Shown here: positions 15,091 to 23,656 of the stretch, piece by piece | Numbering within the stretch: position 1 is the first letter of the stretch | How the letters are laid out: every line of letters starts with the position of its first letter | NCBI RefSeq assembly: GCF_007097385.1 | Contig: NZ_VJZS01000004.1 | Location: 1 to 64,000, forward strand | DNA length: 64,000 nucleotides | Reading direction: 5' to 3' | Source of the DNA: Flavobacterium sp. ZT3R18 | Lineage (GTDB): Bacteria; Bacteroidota; Bacteroidia; Flavobacteriales; Flavobacteriaceae | Notes under the pieces: generated by a model | Seen by the model: the letters and a program-made list of their open reading frames with translations, nothing else | What the model was told of the DNA's origin: nothing | The model's database searches: none | Made by a program: the position numbers and the translations under genes

Positions 15091-17250
15091 TTATTTTTTT
15101 AGGGATAGGTTATATTGCAGTCCAATCATAAATGTTCTTGGAGCTGAAGCAGTATAACTAGGTTGAGAGGTTGTTGTGTTTCCTCTCGACACATTATAGG
15201 CATATAATTTGTCAGTAAGATTGATCACGTTTCCGTAAATTTCAAGGCTTTTCCATTGGTAGCCAACTCTGAAATTAAAAATATCATACCCAGCATATTT
15301 TACCGTGTTGATCTGGTCTTGGTAATAGTTTCCAACAGACTGCCATTCTAGTGAAGTTCTGAACTTTGGTAACCAATTAGGATAATAACTGATTTCAGAA
15401 TTTCCGGACCATCTTGGAGCTGCGGGCATTTCTTTTCCGTCCAGATTTTGCAAAGCATCCGCTGGATTATCCGAAACTTTAAAATTGATGAAAGTATGTT
15501 CAGCAACAGTCCCCCCAAATCGAATGTTCAATTGGTTGGAGATTTTGTAATTCCCTCCAAATTCAACTCCTTTATGTCTGGTTTCTCCAACAGAACGATA
15601 GTCGGTTGTGTTGTCTGGCAAGCGAACGCTTAATAATTCGTTTTTGCCTTCCATATAATAAACGGCATAATCAAAGTTTAATTTACCTGCCAATAGGGAT
15701 AACCAACCTCCAATTTCATAATTGTCGAATGTTGCCGGTTCTAGATTATAATAAAACTCTGCTGGTTTTCCTGTTGTTCCTCCAGTTCCCGGTTTGGCTC
15801 TAAAAATGGATGTGATTCCGGGAGGAGCAAATCCTTGAGAATAATTCCCGTAAACTCCAGTATATTGTATAGGGTTGTAGTTGGCACCCGCTTTAAAAGT
15901 GGGCTTGTCATAAATTTTTGTTCCTGTAGAATTGTCTAATGCATTGTTATAAGCTACTTTCAAATTATCATAACGTGCTCCTGCGGTTATTACCAATTTT
16001 TCAATAGGATTGAAACTCAATTGAGCATAACCAGCGGTATTGTAAATGTCGGCTGTATAATTTGCCAATTTTATATCAGGTCGCTCGGCAAGGATTTCAT
16101 AATAATCTACCGTCTGTTTTCCAGGAGTTCCAGGATTTAAATTGGCTTTTAAATCCAATAAATAGGACCAATAAGTAACGGGAGAATAATCATAGAGTGC
16201 GCCACCAACAATTTTAGTATTTAAAAAATCAAACTTTTGAGAGTGTTGTCCGATGGCACCATAGCTTTTAAAATTATTAGAGTTGACTTCTCCTGTTGCA
16301 GTTGTAGGTTTAACAGTAGGACTCCATCTGATTCCGTAAGATGGATTTTGCCCCATTTTGTTGTCTCGATGATAAACGGTAATATAACTGCTGGCATTAT
16401 CATTCCAGTCGTGTTCTAAAGTCAATCGTGTTCTTAATGCATCCGATTTTCGATAGGTAAAATCGGTTGCACTTTTGTAGGTTCTATTGTAAAAAGCAGC
16501 CTCATTCACACTACCGCTCATGTCAGAATAGTACTTACCCCACATCGTATTGCTGATTAATCGGGTTTTATCGTTTATGTTATAGTCAATCCTGATGTTA
16601 AGATTATCTTTTTTATAATCAGAATAGGTCATCCAGCCGTTTTCTTGCAAACTGGAAATTCCTGCGATATGAAAACCTATTTTGCCTACAGTCGCTCCAC
16701 CAGCTGCTTGAATTCGTTTATATCCCCATTGGTCTGCTTGGATTCCAAATTTGAATTCAGGATTAACAGGCGGATGAATGGAAATTAAATTGATCGTTCC
16801 ACCAACAGCCTCAGGACCATATAGAGATGATACAGGGCCTTTTACGACTTCTATGTTTTGAAGGTTGAATTGATTGATTTCCAGTAAGGCATTGTGATTG
16901 AAAATTCCCATTGGTCGAATGGGTAAACCGTCTTCCAGATACAAATAATAAGCATTGGTGGTCATGGGTTGGCGAATGGACATTGAGTGCTGTTCGTTAC
17001 CTAGATTTACCATCAATACTCCTGGTGTTTTGTTGATGATTTCATAAGCACTAGTGGCTTTAGTCTCATTAATGGTTTTTGCAGTTATTTTACTGATAGC
17101 TACTGGAGTTGCTTTCCTGAATGTTGCAGTACGATTGGCGGTTATAAAAACAGTTTCAAGTTCTTCTGTTTTTGTGCTGTCTTTTGTCTTTTGATCTTGC
17201 GCACAGGCAATTTGTCCAATGACCAAAAGGGCAAGGAATATCTTTTTCAT
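15091..17250 (-). CDS. TonB-dependent outer membrane receptor
   Basis: A 719-residue outer-membrane receptor with a signal peptide (MKKIFLALLVIGQIACA), plug domain (TVFITANRTATFRKATPVAI, then VKGPVSSLYGPEAVGGTIN) and a 22-strand barrel ending ...FMIGLQYNLSL. There is no N-terminal carboxypeptidase-like domain, so it is of the classical siderophore/metal type rather than SusC-like. The upstream CNGNCYL protein and a Fur/MntR-like palindrome in the operon promoter suggest metal or siderophore uptake. The exact ligand cannot be read from sequence. Confidence 0.9.
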   Translation of the reverse strand: MKKIFLALLVIGQIACAQDQKTKDSTKTEELETVFITANRTATFRKATPVAISKITAKTINETKATSAYEIINKTPGVLMVNLGNEQHSMSIRQPMTTNAYYLYLEDGLPIRPMGIFNHNALLEINQFNLQNIEVVKGPVSSLYGPEAVGGTINLISIHPPVNPEFKFGIQADQWGYKRIQAAGGATVGKIGFHIAGISSLQENGWMTYSDYKKDNLNIRIDYNINDKTRLISNTMWGKYYSDMSGSVNEAAFYNRTYKSATDFTYRKSDALRTRLTLEHDWNDNASSYITVYHRDNKMGQNPSYGIRWSPTVKPTTATGEVNSNNFKSYGAIGQHSQKFDFLNTKIVGGALYDYSPVTYWSYLLDLKANLNPGTPGKQTVDYYEILAERPDIKLANYTADIYNTAGYAQLSFNPIEKLVITAGARYDNLKVAYNNALDNSTGTKIYDKPTFKAGANYNPIQYTGVYGNYSQGFAPPGITSIFRAKPGTGGTTGKPAEFYYNLEPATFDNYEIGGWLSLLAGKLNFDYAVYYMEGKNELLSVRLPDNTTDYRSVGETRHKGVEFGGNYKISNQLNIRFGGTVAEHTFINFKVSDNPADALQNLDGKEMPAAPRWSGNSEISYYPNWLPKFRTSLEWQSVGNYYQDQINTVKYAGYDIFNFRVGYQWKSLEIYGNVINLTDKLYAYNVSRGNTTTSQPSYTASAPRTFMIGLQYNLSLKK

Positions 17251-17357
17251 TTTTGTTTGTATAAATTATAATGAATAGTCATTTTTTTTCATTGGCTTTA
17301 AGCCACGAAAAAAAGTGTTTCAATTGAGTTGAAACGGATATGAACTAAAAATAGTAA

Positions 17358-17693
17358 TTATACGAGTGGGGGATGAAAAATAGAAAAAGCAATCGATTTG
17401 GGTTTCTCACAATACGTTGAAACCATAATTCTTGTTTTTTTAATGATAGTATTAGAAGGTAAGTTATACGTTAAAAGAGTTTGCGTATATACCAATTCTT
17501 GTTTCTCTTTTAAATTAGAAGATTCTTGCTTTTCTTTTTCGGCTTCTTTTTTTAGTTGTTTGGACAAATAACAGTTACCGTTACATTTGTTGTTTTTCAT
17601 TTCTTTTTGAATGCACAACGTCTTTGCAATTTTATCCTGATTGGCTTTAAAGTTCAGATAAATGATAACGTTGCTAAATGAAGGGAGTAGCAA
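17358..17693 (-). CDS. Small CNGNCYL-motif membrane protein
   Basis: About 111 residues from TTG 17693. A hydrophobic start (SNVIIYLNFKANQDKIAKTLC) is followed by CIQKEMKNNKCNGNCYLSKQ, a Cys pattern conserved in small Bacteroidota proteins encoded beside metal-linked TonB receptors. The open frame continues upstream through KLLKVLYYITISILLL, which would complete a membrane helix, but no ATG or GTG exists there, so the true start is unclear (TTG 17693 or a non-standard codon). The promoter-like tatatttg at 17753-17760 leaves only a short leader. Confidence 0.65.
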   Translation of the reverse strand: MLLPSFSNVIIYLNFKANQDKIAKTLCIQKEMKNNKCNGNCYLSKQLKKEAEKEKQESSNLKEKQELVYTQTLLTYNLPSNTIIKKTRIMVSTYCEKPKSIAFSIFHPPLV

Positions 17694-17731
17694 AAGAATT
17701 GAAATTGTTATGTAATATAAGACTTTCAGGA

Positions 17732-17799
17732 GCTTGTTATTTATTATTAGTGCAAATATACACCAAGTTTTAAAAACTAATTATGATAATTGTCATTTA
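17732..17799. repeat. Left direct repeat flanking TA graveyard
   Basis: 68 bp matching 19046-19112 in the same orientation, with one short indel, a few changes next to it, and one g/a change. It contains the minus-strand promoter tatatttg and the palindrome atgataattgtcat, so it is also the promoter region of the CNGNCYL-TonB-BNR operon. Confidence 0.8.
17753..17796 (-). promoter_or_regulatory. Operon promoter with Fur/MntR-like palindrome
   Basis: The minus strand carries TATATTTG (17753-17760) about 60 nt before the first gene. The dyad atgataattgtcat (17783-17796) lies about 23 nt further upstream, overlapping the -33 region. It resembles metal-dependent repressor boxes rich in gataat/attatc. 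The regulator itself is not in the window. Confidence 0.5.
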
Positions 17800-17832
17800 G
17801 ATAAAGTCGATTTAAGAAGTCTGTTTTTTTTG

Positions 17833-17840
17833 TACATTTG
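17833..17840 (+). promoter_or_regulatory. -7 promoter element of broken TA locus 1
   Basis: tacatttg (TAnnTTTG), 23 nt before the ATG at 17864. Confidence 0.45.
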
Positions 17841-17863
17841 TAGAAATCAAATCAGTAAATGTC

Positions 17864-18075
17864 ATGGTGACAGTACGAATTAAAGAAACGAGCAAGCACG
17901 CAAGCAAGCCAAGCAAGCAAAATTACTTTTAGAGTATATAAAAAGTCTTGATTTTGTTGAGTTTGAAAACGATAGTCTGTTAAGTCAGATAGAAACGGGC
18001 TTGCAACAAGTTAAGTTTGCTAAAGATAACAATGTCAAAAGAAAAACATTAGCCCAATTATTGGATGAAAAATAA
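17864..18075 (+). pseudogene. Antitoxin gene broken by an aagc repeat
   Basis: ATG 17864 opens MVTVRIKETSK and then enters agcaagcacgcaagcaagccaagcaag, after which the frame stops. Another frame resumes at AKLLLEYIKSLDFVEFENDSL and runs to LAQLLDEK and TAA 18073-18075, overlapping the toxin start. Removing about 17 nt of the aagc-like repeat restores a continuous protein of about 65 residues. Repeat expansion is the simplest explanation for the break. Confidence 0.6.
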
Positions 18076-18211
18076 AATTTATCCATTCGCCTTGTTTGAG
18101 AGTAGGTACAAGCGTTTCAAAAAGAAGTTTCCCACTTTGGAGGAAGAATTAAAAGAACTTTTAGAAAACCCACGGCTGGGGGATAATTATTGCTTATTTT
18201 GTCTTTTTTAG
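18065..18211 (+). pseudogene. RelE-type toxin fragment
   Basis: A 48-codon frame begins MKNKIYPFALFESRYKRFKKKF and PTLEEELKELLENPRLG, which resembles the N-terminal third of RelE-like toxins. It then diverges into unrelated residues and stops. Relatives are about 100-120 residues. The start overlaps the antitoxin stop as in an operon. It is non-functional as written. Confidence 0.55.
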
Positions 18212-18212
18212 A

Positions 18213-18220
18213 TACTTTTG
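18213..18220 (+). promoter_or_regulatory. -7 promoter element ahead of TA locus 3
   Basis: tacttttg (TAnnTTTG) directly after the RelE fragment. It could serve the frame at 18409 or the lost XRE gene. Confidence 0.4.
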
Positions 18221-18256
18221 CAGTCTTAATTTAATATTTTTAAAGAGTGTAGCTGA

Positions 18257-18400
18257 GATAAAACTGCCATCGAACAAGTTAGATTAATTTTCCAGCTTAA
18301 TGAGAAAGACAAAGGAACAGTAATGAATATTATTGATACTAGACTAACCAAACAAAAAATTCAAAACTTCTCTGAAAAGAATTTACAAACCGCTAAATAA
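18257..18400 (+). pseudogene. XRE-type regulator C-terminal remnant
   Basis: An open frame without a start (TAIEQVRLIFQLNEKDKGTV...QNFSEKNLQTAK) resembles the C-terminal tail common to Flavobacteriia XRE-family regulators. The helix-turn-helix half is missing. It lies between two TA remnants. Confidence 0.4.
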
Positions 18401-18408
18401 TCAACACG

Positions 18409-18639
18409 ATGAAATTACAGGTATTACAAGATAATTTTGGCAACCAAACTGGGGTTTATGTGCCAATGGAAGATTGGACTTTGATAAAAAACAATTATCC
18501 CGATATTGAGAATCTTGAACAAGACTTACTGCAATGGGAAAAGGATCTGATTGACAGTCGATTAGAAGCTATTGCCATAAATCCGGAACGATTAAAGCCA
18601 ATAGAAGGCCTTTTGGAAGAACTAAAGCGCAAAATTTAA
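18409..18639 (+). CDS. Antitoxin of a ParE/RelE-type pair
   Basis: A 76-residue protein: MKLQVLQDNFGNQTGVYVPM, then a helical charged C-terminus (LEQDLLQWEKDLIDSRLEAI..LLEELKRKI). This is the layout of antitoxins that wrap their toxin with a C-terminal helix. The stop overlaps the next ATG (taATG), so it is coupled to the toxin frame. The antitoxin is intact although its toxin carries a nonsense codon. Confidence 0.7.
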   Translation: MKLQVLQDNFGNQTGVYVPMEDWTLIKNNYPDIENLEQDLLQWEKDLIDSRLEAIAINPERLKPIEGLLEELKRKI

Positions 18640-18941
18640 TGTACAATTCTCAATATTTTGACGAAGTTTTTACTGATATTCAAGAAACAAAAATTTGGTA
18701 TAAAGAGCAAAAATAGGGGCTGGAAGTTGAATTTGCTTTTACTATAGAAAAAGCAATTGAGCAGATTTTAAAAATGCCTTCTGCTTACTCGACACGTTAT
18801 AAAAATGTTAGAATTGCCCATCCAAAAATATTCCCATACAATATTCATTTTTATATTGATGAAACTACTAAGACAGTTGTCTTTACTGCCATTATTCACA
18901 ATAAAAGAAACCCTAAATTAGCAATAAGTAGAATTGTTTAG
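18639..18941 (+). pseudogene. ParE/RelE-type toxin with in-frame amber codon
   Basis: From ATG 18639 the frame is open for 25 codons (MYNSQYFDEVFTDIQETKIW...), meets TAG at 18714-18716, then continues in the same frame to TAG 18939-18941 (YSTRYKNVRIAHPKIFPYN, FTAIIHNKRNPK). Apart from that codon the roughly 100-residue ParE-like toxin looks complete. A single base change from a sense codon such as CAG, AAG or GAG explains it. A hairpin terminator follows at 18959. Confidence 0.75.
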
Positions 18942-18958
18942 TTTCAGAATAAAGTATA

Positions 18959-18990
18959 AAAAAAACAGGCAATTACGCCTGTTTTTTTTA
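18959..18990 (+). terminator. Terminator of TA locus 3
   Basis: aaaacaggc and gcctgttttttt form a clear rho-independent hairpin. Confidence 0.85.
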
Positions 18991-19045
18991 TAACCTTTAT
19001 TTATTTTGTTTGTGCGCACAAGCGAGACGCTTGCTCCAGCTGGGG

Positions 19046-19112
19046 GCTTGTTATTTATTATACAACAAATATACACCAAGTTTTAAAAACTAATTATGAT
19101 AATTATCATTTA
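19046..19112. repeat. Right direct repeat flanking TA graveyard
   Basis: 67 bp matching 17732-17799. It keeps a minus-strand tatatttg (19066-19073) and a perfect palindrome atgataattatcat (19096-19109). It therefore still looks like a promoter but now points into the dead TA region. Confidence 0.8.
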
Positions 19113-19116
19113 ACAA

Positions 19117-19150
19117 AAAATCCCCAACTACTTTCGTAATTGGGGATTCA
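19117..19150 (-). terminator. secA terminator
   Basis: aaaaatccccaa and ttggggatt arms just past the secA stop. Confidence 0.75.
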
Positions 19151-19168
19151 AATCAAATCTATTTTCTA

Positions 19169-22100
19169 TTAAGAAACCAAAACCCAAGCTCCGTTAGCTA
19201 TTAAACTTTCGGCTTTCTTGAACTTCATTTCTTGTGTTTGCCCGTTGGCTACATTTTGAATCGTTACATTGTCATTACGATTGATTTTTGGCATATCACG
19301 AACGATAGTTTCAGTAACTTGTCGTTGTTGGGTTTGTCCAGCTTCATGATTTCGTTCGGCTAATTCATCAGAATTTAAAATTTCGTCTTTACTCAATTTA
19401 TAATCGTCTTTCTGACGTTCGATTCTTGCTTCTTCAATAACAGGAGCATTTTGAGCTGGTAAATCACCTTTAAATAAAAACGAAATTACTTCTTTGTTCA
19501 CATTGTCAAGCATAGAACTGAACAAGTTGAATGCTTCTAATTTGTAAATAAGCAATGGATCTTTTTGTTCGTGAACGGCTAATTGAACTGATTGTTTCAA
19601 TTCGTCCATTTTGCGTAAATGTTTTTTCCAAGCTTCGTCAACGATAGATAAAGTGATATTCTTTTCGAAATCGGCTACCAATTGAGCACCTTCTGTTTCG
19701 TATGCTTTCTTTAGATCCGTTACTACATTAAACGATTTTATTCCATCGGTAAACGGAACTACAATACGTTCAAATTGATTGTTTCTGTCTTCATAAACAT
19801 TCTTGATGATAGGGAATGCTTCTCTAGCGCTTCTTTCTGTTTTTTCAGTATAAAATTCAAGGGTCGCTTTATAAAGTTTACCTGTAATTTCAATTTCAGT
19901 CAATTTAGAGAAATCCTCTTGTGATACTGGAGATGTAAAAGAGAAATAACGAATAATATCAAATTCAAAATCTTTGAAGTTATTTCTAGCTTTATTCTCA
20001 TCTACAATTAGTTCGCAGGTATCATAAAGCATATTCGCAATATCCAATTTCAGACGCTCACCAAACAAGGCATGACGACGACGTTTGTAAACCACTTCAC
20101 GTTGTGCATTCATTACGTCATCATATTCCAATAGACGTTTACGAACACCAAAATTGTTTTCTTCTACTTTTTTCTGAGCACGTTCGATAGATTTGGTCAT
20201 CATCGAATGCTGAATCACTTCACCTTCTTGCAATCCCATTCTGTCCATCACTTTGGCTACTCTTTCAGAACCAAACAAACGCATTAAGTTATCTTCAAGA
20301 GAAACATAAAACTGAGAACTTCCCGGATCTCCCTGACGTCCTGCACGACCACGTAACTGACGGTCTACACGACGAGAGTCATGACGTTCTGTACCTACAA
20401 TTGCCAAACCTCCAGCGGCTTTCACTTCAGGAGACAATTTAATATCGGTACCACGACCCGCCATGTTGGTAGCAATAGTTACCACACCGGCTTTTCCTGC
20501 TTCTTCAACAATTTGAGCTTCTTGTTTGTGCATTTTTGCATTCAATACATTGTGTGCAACACCACGCATTTTCAACATTCTACTCAATAATTCTGAAATC
20601 TCAACCGAAGTTGTACCAATAAGCACTGGTCTTCCAGCTTTAGACAATTCGGTTACATCCTCGATTACAGCATTAAACTTTTCACGAGTTGTTTTGTATA
20701 TAAAATCTTCTTTGTCTATACGAGACATTGGTCTGTTTGTAGGAATCTCTACCACATCCAGTTTGTAGATTTGCCATAATTCACCAGCTTCTGTTACAGC
20801 TGTTCCAGTCATACCACCCAATTTGTTGTACATTCTGAAGTAGTTTTGCAAAGTAACGGTTGCAAATGTTTGTGTAGCAGCTTCGATTTTTACGTTCTCT
20901 TTGGCTTCAATAGCTTGGTGCAAACCATCAGAATAACGACGACCATCCATGATACGACCCGTTTGCTCATCGACAATCATGATTTTGTTGTCCATGATAA
21001 CGTATTCTACATCTTTTTCAAAAAGGCTATACGCTTTTAAAAGTTGCGTTAAAGTATGGATACGTTCACTTTTTATACCAAAGTCTTGGAAAAGTTTTTC
21101 TCTTTCTTCGGCTTCAGCATCTTTATCTAATTTTTTCTTTTCGATAGCTGCGATTTCTGTTCCAATGTCTGGAAGGACAAAAAAGTCAGCATCAGTATCT
21201 CCAGAAAGGAATTTGATACCATTATCCGTTAGACCAACTTGGTTGTTTTTTTCTTCAATTACAAAATACAACGCTTCATCCACTTTTGGCATTTCGCGAT
21301 TGTTGTCTTGCATGTATGAGTTTTCGGTTTTTTGAAGCAATTGTTTGATTCCTTCTTCACTCAAAAACTTAATCAACGCTTTGTTTTTAGGTAAACTTCT
21401 GTAGGCTCTTAACAATAAAAAACCACCTTCTTTAGTGTTTCCTTCTTTGATTAATTTTTTTGCTTCGGCAAGAAAACCATTTGCCAATTGACGTTGTAGT
21501 GCCACCAAATTTTCAATTTTTGGTTTCAACTCATTAAATTCATGACGGTCTCCTTGAGGAACCGGTCCTGAAATGATAAGAGGGGTACGGGCATCATCAA
21601 TTAAAACTGAATCGACCTCATCGACAATAGCGTAATTGTGTTTTCTTTGAACCAAATCTTCTGGCGAATGTGCCATGTTGTCTCTCAGGTAATCAAAACC
21701 AAATTCGTTATTAGTACCGTAAGTGATATCAGAATCATAAGCTTTTTTTCTTCCTTCAGAATTAGGTTGGTGATTGTCAATACAATCTACCGTCATTCCG
21801 TGAAATTCGAATAAAGGTGCTTTCCAAGTACTATCACGTTTGGCCAAGTAATCATTCACTGTTACTAGATGCACACCGTTCCCGGTCAAGGCATTCAAGT
21901 ATAATGGCAAAGTAGCCACCAATGTTTTACCTTCACCTGTTTGCATTTCGGCAACTTTACCTTCATGCAAAACCATTCCACCAATCAACTGAACATCATA
22001 GTGAATCATGTCCCAAGTGATTTGTTTTCCGGCTGCATTCCAAGTGTTTGCCCAAATAGCGTTGTCGCCATCAAGGGTAATGTAGCTTTTTGTAGCCGAA

Positions 22101-22519
22101 AGTTCTCTGTCTTTTGCGGAAGCAGTAACTGTAATTTGTGTGTTGTCTTTAAAACGTCTTGCAGTTTCCTTAACAACCGAAAAAGCTTCGGGAAGAATTT
22201 CCAATAATGTTTTTTCAGAGATATCGTAAGCTTCTTTTTCTAAAGCATCAATAGCGTTATAGATATCTTCGCGCTTGTCAATGTCTTCAATGCTATCTAC
22301 CTCAAGTTGAAGTGTTGCAATTTTAGCATCTTTTTCGGCACGAGCTTGTTTTATTGTTTCTTTAAAAAAAGCGGTTCGAGCTCTCAATTCATCATGAGAC
22401 AAGGCTTGCAAAGCGCTTTCAAAAGTTTTTATTTTATTTAAATACGGTTGTAATGCTTTGACATCTTTCTCAGATTTGTCTCCAACAAAGATTTTAATAA
22501 TACTGTTTATGAAACTCAT
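19169..22519 (-). CDS. secA: Preprotein translocase ATPase SecA
   Basis: The 1116-residue motor of Sec-dependent export. Walker A is MQTGEGKTLVATL (about residue 191), Walker B is VDEVDSVLIDDARTPLIISG, motif IV-VI is TNMAGRGTDIKLSPEV and RQLRGRAGRQGDPG, with scaffold and wing domains after. It is longer than E. coli SecA (901). The extra length includes insertions within the first ATPase/cross-linking region (about residues 325-420) and the C-terminal segment, as is usual in Bacteroidota. The C-terminus lacks the CXCX8CH zinc tail and ends KKAESLIANGAWVLVS. Single gene with its own terminator. Confidence 0.97.
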   Translation of the reverse strand: MSFINSIIKIFVGDKSEKDVKALQPYLNKIKTFESALQALSHDELRARTAFFKETIKQARAEKDAKIATLQLEVDSIEDIDKREDIYNAIDALEKEAYDISEKTLLEILPEAFSVVKETARRFKDNTQITVTASAKDRELSATKSYITLDGDNAIWANTWNAAGKQITWDMIHYDVQLIGGMVLHEGKVAEMQTGEGKTLVATLPLYLNALTGNGVHLVTVNDYLAKRDSTWKAPLFEFHGMTVDCIDNHQPNSEGRKKAYDSDITYGTNNEFGFDYLRDNMAHSPEDLVQRKHNYAIVDEVDSVLIDDARTPLIISGPVPQGDRHEFNELKPKIENLVALQRQLANGFLAEAKKLIKEGNTKEGGFLLLRAYRSLPKNKALIKFLSEEGIKQLLQKTENSYMQDNNREMPKVDEALYFVIEEKNNQVGLTDNGIKFLSGDTDADFFVLPDIGTEIAAIEKKKLDKDAEAEEREKLFQDFGIKSERIHTLTQLLKAYSLFEKDVEYVIMDNKIMIVDEQTGRIMDGRRYSDGLHQAIEAKENVKIEAATQTFATVTLQNYFRMYNKLGGMTGTAVTEAGELWQIYKLDVVEIPTNRPMSRIDKEDFIYKTTREKFNAVIEDVTELSKAGRPVLIGTTSVEISELLSRMLKMRGVAHNVLNAKMHKQEAQIVEEAGKAGVVTIATNMAGRGTDIKLSPEVKAAGGLAIVGTERHDSRRVDRQLRGRAGRQGDPGSSQFYVSLEDNLMRLFGSERVAKVMDRMGLQEGEVIQHSMMTKSIERAQKKVEENNFGVRKRLLEYDDVMNAQREVVYKRRRHALFGERLKLDIANMLYDTCELIVDENKARNNFKDFEFDIIRYFSFTSPVSQEDFSKLTEIEITGKLYKATLEFYTEKTERSAREAFPIIKNVYEDRNNQFERIVVPFTDGIKSFNVVTDLKKAYETEGAQLVADFEKNITLSIVDEAWKKHLRKMDELKQSVQLAVHEQKDPLLIYKLEAFNLFSSMLDNVNKEVISFLFKGDLPAQNAPVIEEARIERQKDDYKLSKDEILNSDELAERNHEAGQTQQRQVTETIVRDMPKINRNDNVTIQNVANGQTQEMKFKKAESLIANGAWVLVS

Positions 22520-22560
22520 GATCTATTTTTATTTCTATTTTTATAACTCTGTAAATTTAA

Positions 22561-22592
22561 ACAAAAAAAAAGCCTCTTTTGAGACTTTTTCT
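22561..22592 (-). terminator. Terminator of DUF2795 gene
   Basis: aaaaagcctc and gagactttttc form an imperfect hairpin downstream of the DUF2795 stop. Confidence 0.5.
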
Positions 22593-22603
22593 AGGTTTAC
22601 TTT

Positions 22604-22825
22604 TTAATATTCATCCTCGTTCCAAAGATAATCTTCGTCGGTAGGATAATCTGGCCAAATTTCTTCCATTGATTCATATATCTCGCCTTCGTCCTCTATA
22701 GATTGAAGGTTTTCTACTACTTCTAATGGAGCTCCTGCTCTAATAGCGTAGTCAATAAGTTCGTCTTTGTTAGCAGGCCATGGCGCATCGCTTAAATATG
22801 ATGCTAATTCTAATGTCCAATACAT
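22604..22825 (-). CDS. DUF2795 domain-containing protein
   Basis: A 73-residue acidic protein (MYWTLELASYLSDAPWPANK, RAGAPLEVVENLQSIEDEGE). It matches DUF2795, a short helical family of unknown function that is common next to secA in Flavobacteriia. I chose ATG 22825 because a promoter-like tatttttg on the minus strand (22847-22854) lies just upstream and inside the longer open frame. The C-terminus is highly acidic (EDYLWNEDEY). Confidence 0.85.
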   Translation of the reverse strand: MYWTLELASYLSDAPWPANKDELIDYAIRAGAPLEVVENLQSIEDEGEIYESMEEIWPDYPTDEDYLWNEDEY

Positions 22826-22914
22826 ATCTGTCGATTTAGTTTTGTGCAAAAATAAATTTTTTACTGAAAAAGACAAGTAAAAAACCATTTATTTTTTAAA
22901 AAAGTTAAGAACGT

Positions 22915-23015
22915 TCTAATTATTGCTGATTTCTGAATTTTGATTAACGATTTTTGATTGCTTAATATTGATTTTTAAATCTTAAATCTAATATCGTTAA
23001 TCCTCAATCTTAAAT
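22915..23015. repeat. Intergenic word-repeat region
   Basis: Words such as gattaacgatttttgattgc and aaatcttaaatctaatatcg alternate on both strands and form imperfect inverted repeats between two minus-strand genes. No coding signal is seen. Confidence 0.45.
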
Positions 23016-23016
23016 C

Positions 23017-23586
23017 TTATTTCCTCGGTATCCATTTCACTTCCTCAGCGTTTAAATCATGAGACAATTTTCGTGCCAAGACAAAAAGATAGTCAGAAAG
23101 TCGGTTTAAGTATTTGATTGCTATTTCAGCGACAGGTTCATTATGACTTAAATGCACTGCCAAACGCTCTGCACGGCGGCAAACGCAACGAGCAATATGA
23201 CAATATGACACCGTTTGATGTCCGCCCGGTAAAACAAAATGGGTCATTGGCGGAAGCGCTTCTTCCATAGTGTCTATTTCATTTTCTAATAATTCGATGT
23301 CTTCTTCTGTAATTCCAAGTTTTTTCAAACGAAGTTCCCCGTTTTTCATGACTTCTTTCTCCGGTGGAGTGGCGAGAATGGCCCCAACGGTAAACAGACG
23401 ATCTTGAATTTCAATCAGGATTTCTTTGTAATGGGAATCCATTTCTTGATCCCGAATAAGACCAATATAGGAATTTAATTCGTCAACAGTTCCGTAACTT
23501 TCTATCCGAATATGGTCTTTTGGGACACGCGTTCCACCAAAAAGTGCCGTTGTACCTTTATCCCCTGTTTTAGTATATACTTTCAT
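23017..23586 (-). CDS. Cob(I)yrinic acid a,c-diamide adenosyltransferase (PduO type)
   Basis: A 189-residue ATP:corrinoid adenosyltransferase that makes adenosylcobalamin. The ATP-binding N-terminus is MKVYTKTGDKGTTALFGGTR; the catalytic helix carries CHIARCVCRRAERL and the C-terminal NRLSDYLFVLAR. The length is normal. No other cobalamin genes are in the window, so it probably salvages imported corrinoid. It lies downstream of an ABC ATPase gene on the same strand. Confidence 0.93.
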   Translation of the reverse strand: MKVYTKTGDKGTTALFGGTRVPKDHIRIESYGTVDELNSYIGLIRDQEMDSHYKEILIEIQDRLFTVGAILATPPEKEVMKNGELRLKKLGITEEDIELLENEIDTMEEALPPMTHFVLPGGHQTVSYCHIARCVCRRAERLAVHLSHNEPVAEIAIKYLNRLSDYLFVLARKLSHDLNAEEVKWIPRK

Positions 23587-23656
23587 TCTAATTTTAGATT
23601 TTAGAGTTCTGATTTTAGATTTAGGTCAGAAGTCCAAGTTAGATTTAAAAACAAAA

